64,000 nt of DNA from Gemmiger sp. An120 (GTDB lineage Bacteria > Bacillota > Clostridia > Oscillospirales > Ruminococcaceae). The position numbers and the translations under genes were made by a program. Shown piece by piece: positions 63,925 through 64,000 of the stretch (positions are counted from its first letter, which is position 1; each line of letters starts with the position of its first letter). The DNA lies in NCBI RefSeq assembly GCF_002160955.1, contig NZ_NFLN01000007.1, positions 1 through 64,000 of the forward strand. Direction: 5' to 3'. The notes under the pieces were generated by a model. That model searched no databases, was not told the origin of the DNA, and saw only the letters and a list, made by a program, of their open reading frames with translations.

Positions 63925-64000
63925 GTGTTTCTGTACCCATGTGTAAGGCCGCTGCCCGTATCAGGCAGCGGCCCTCGCAAAGAGAAAAGGGGAGAGAAAA

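Noticed and set aside
63948-63976. Terminator at the window end
   Set aside because: The GGCCGCTGCC/GGCAGCGGCC stem has no T-run on either strand. It may belong to a leader or repeat beyond the window.

Overview
The window is a high-GC, densely packed chromosomal segment of a strictly anaerobic, spore-lineage Firmicute. The gene set best fits the gut Oscillospiraceae/Ruminococcaceae (the Faecalibacterium, Gemmiger and Subdoligranulum neighbourhood). This rests on an oxygen-sensitive class III ribonucleotide reductase, SpoVT, HrcA/CIRCE heat-shock control, short-form HisG with HisZ, DUF1846, ECF vitamin transporters and a tetrahydrofolate riboswitch. The genus is an inference from content, not from a marker gene. 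I see no prophage, transposase, CRISPR array or rRNA operon; two tRNA genes (Thr-TGT, Val-CAC) are present.

Layout. 1-136: right end of a composite palindromic repeat. 145-8547: complete ten-cistron histidine operon on the minus strand (hisZ-G-D-C-B-H-A-F-IE-K). 8686-10440: nucleobase salvage pair (phosphoribosyltransferase plus NCS2-like permease) behind a promoter followed at once by a terminator. 10530-14406: DUF1622 protein, class II UvrA, tRNA-Thr and a membrane protein. 14570-19783: cell-division/peptidoglycan operon ftsE-ftsX-PcsB/EnvC-like hydrolase-34 aa membrane peptide-S41 protease-rsmA. 19889-29780: PucR-like regulator, RsuA-type pseudouridine synthase, glycosyltransferase, duplicated lipoprotein, sigma-factor fragment, tRNA-Val, DUF1846 protein, a degenerate metallo-beta-lactamase-fold protein, a flippase and a YgjP-type metalloprotein. 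29894-33077: nrdD, a separate 48 aa glycyl-radical polypeptide, and nrdG. 33292-38209: hrcA-grpE-dnaK-dnaJ under CIRCE. 38389-39718: deoxyinosine glycosylase-like protein and SpoVT. 39928-48345: a seven-gene signalling locus built round a membrane Ser/Thr kinase. 48513-49812: SPFH protein and a ribbon-helix-helix protein. 49849-52151: MocR regulator divergent from an ECF S component with a large structured leader. 52453-56783: ECF sigma/anti-sigma pair, DUF1835-like protein, degenerate LCP-like protein, and folT with its THF riboswitch. 56783-63884: oligoendopeptidase, clpB under CIRCE, and the methionine genes metY-metA.

Working together: the his operon covers every step from PRPP/ATP to histidine. 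MetA (Glu111, acetyl type) and MetY form the acetylhomoserine/direct sulfhydrylation route. HrcA in one operon probably controls its own operon and clpB through two CIRCE sites. FtsEX probably gates the adjacent coiled-coil hydrolase.

Most unusual observations: (1) NrdD lacks its glycyl-radical tail, which is supplied by a separate 48 aa ORF with its own ribosome binding site and possible promoter; (2) a dispersed, roughly 200 bp element of nested palindromes, at least five copies, with compensatory changes between copies and a bias to gaps between convergent genes; (3) the Ser/Thr kinase / zinc-ribbon / VWA / RCC1-propeller locus, one member of which carries five ATxLMP repeats that look like phospho-acceptor sites; (4) a 175 nt leader closed by a 19 bp helix before an ECF transporter gene.
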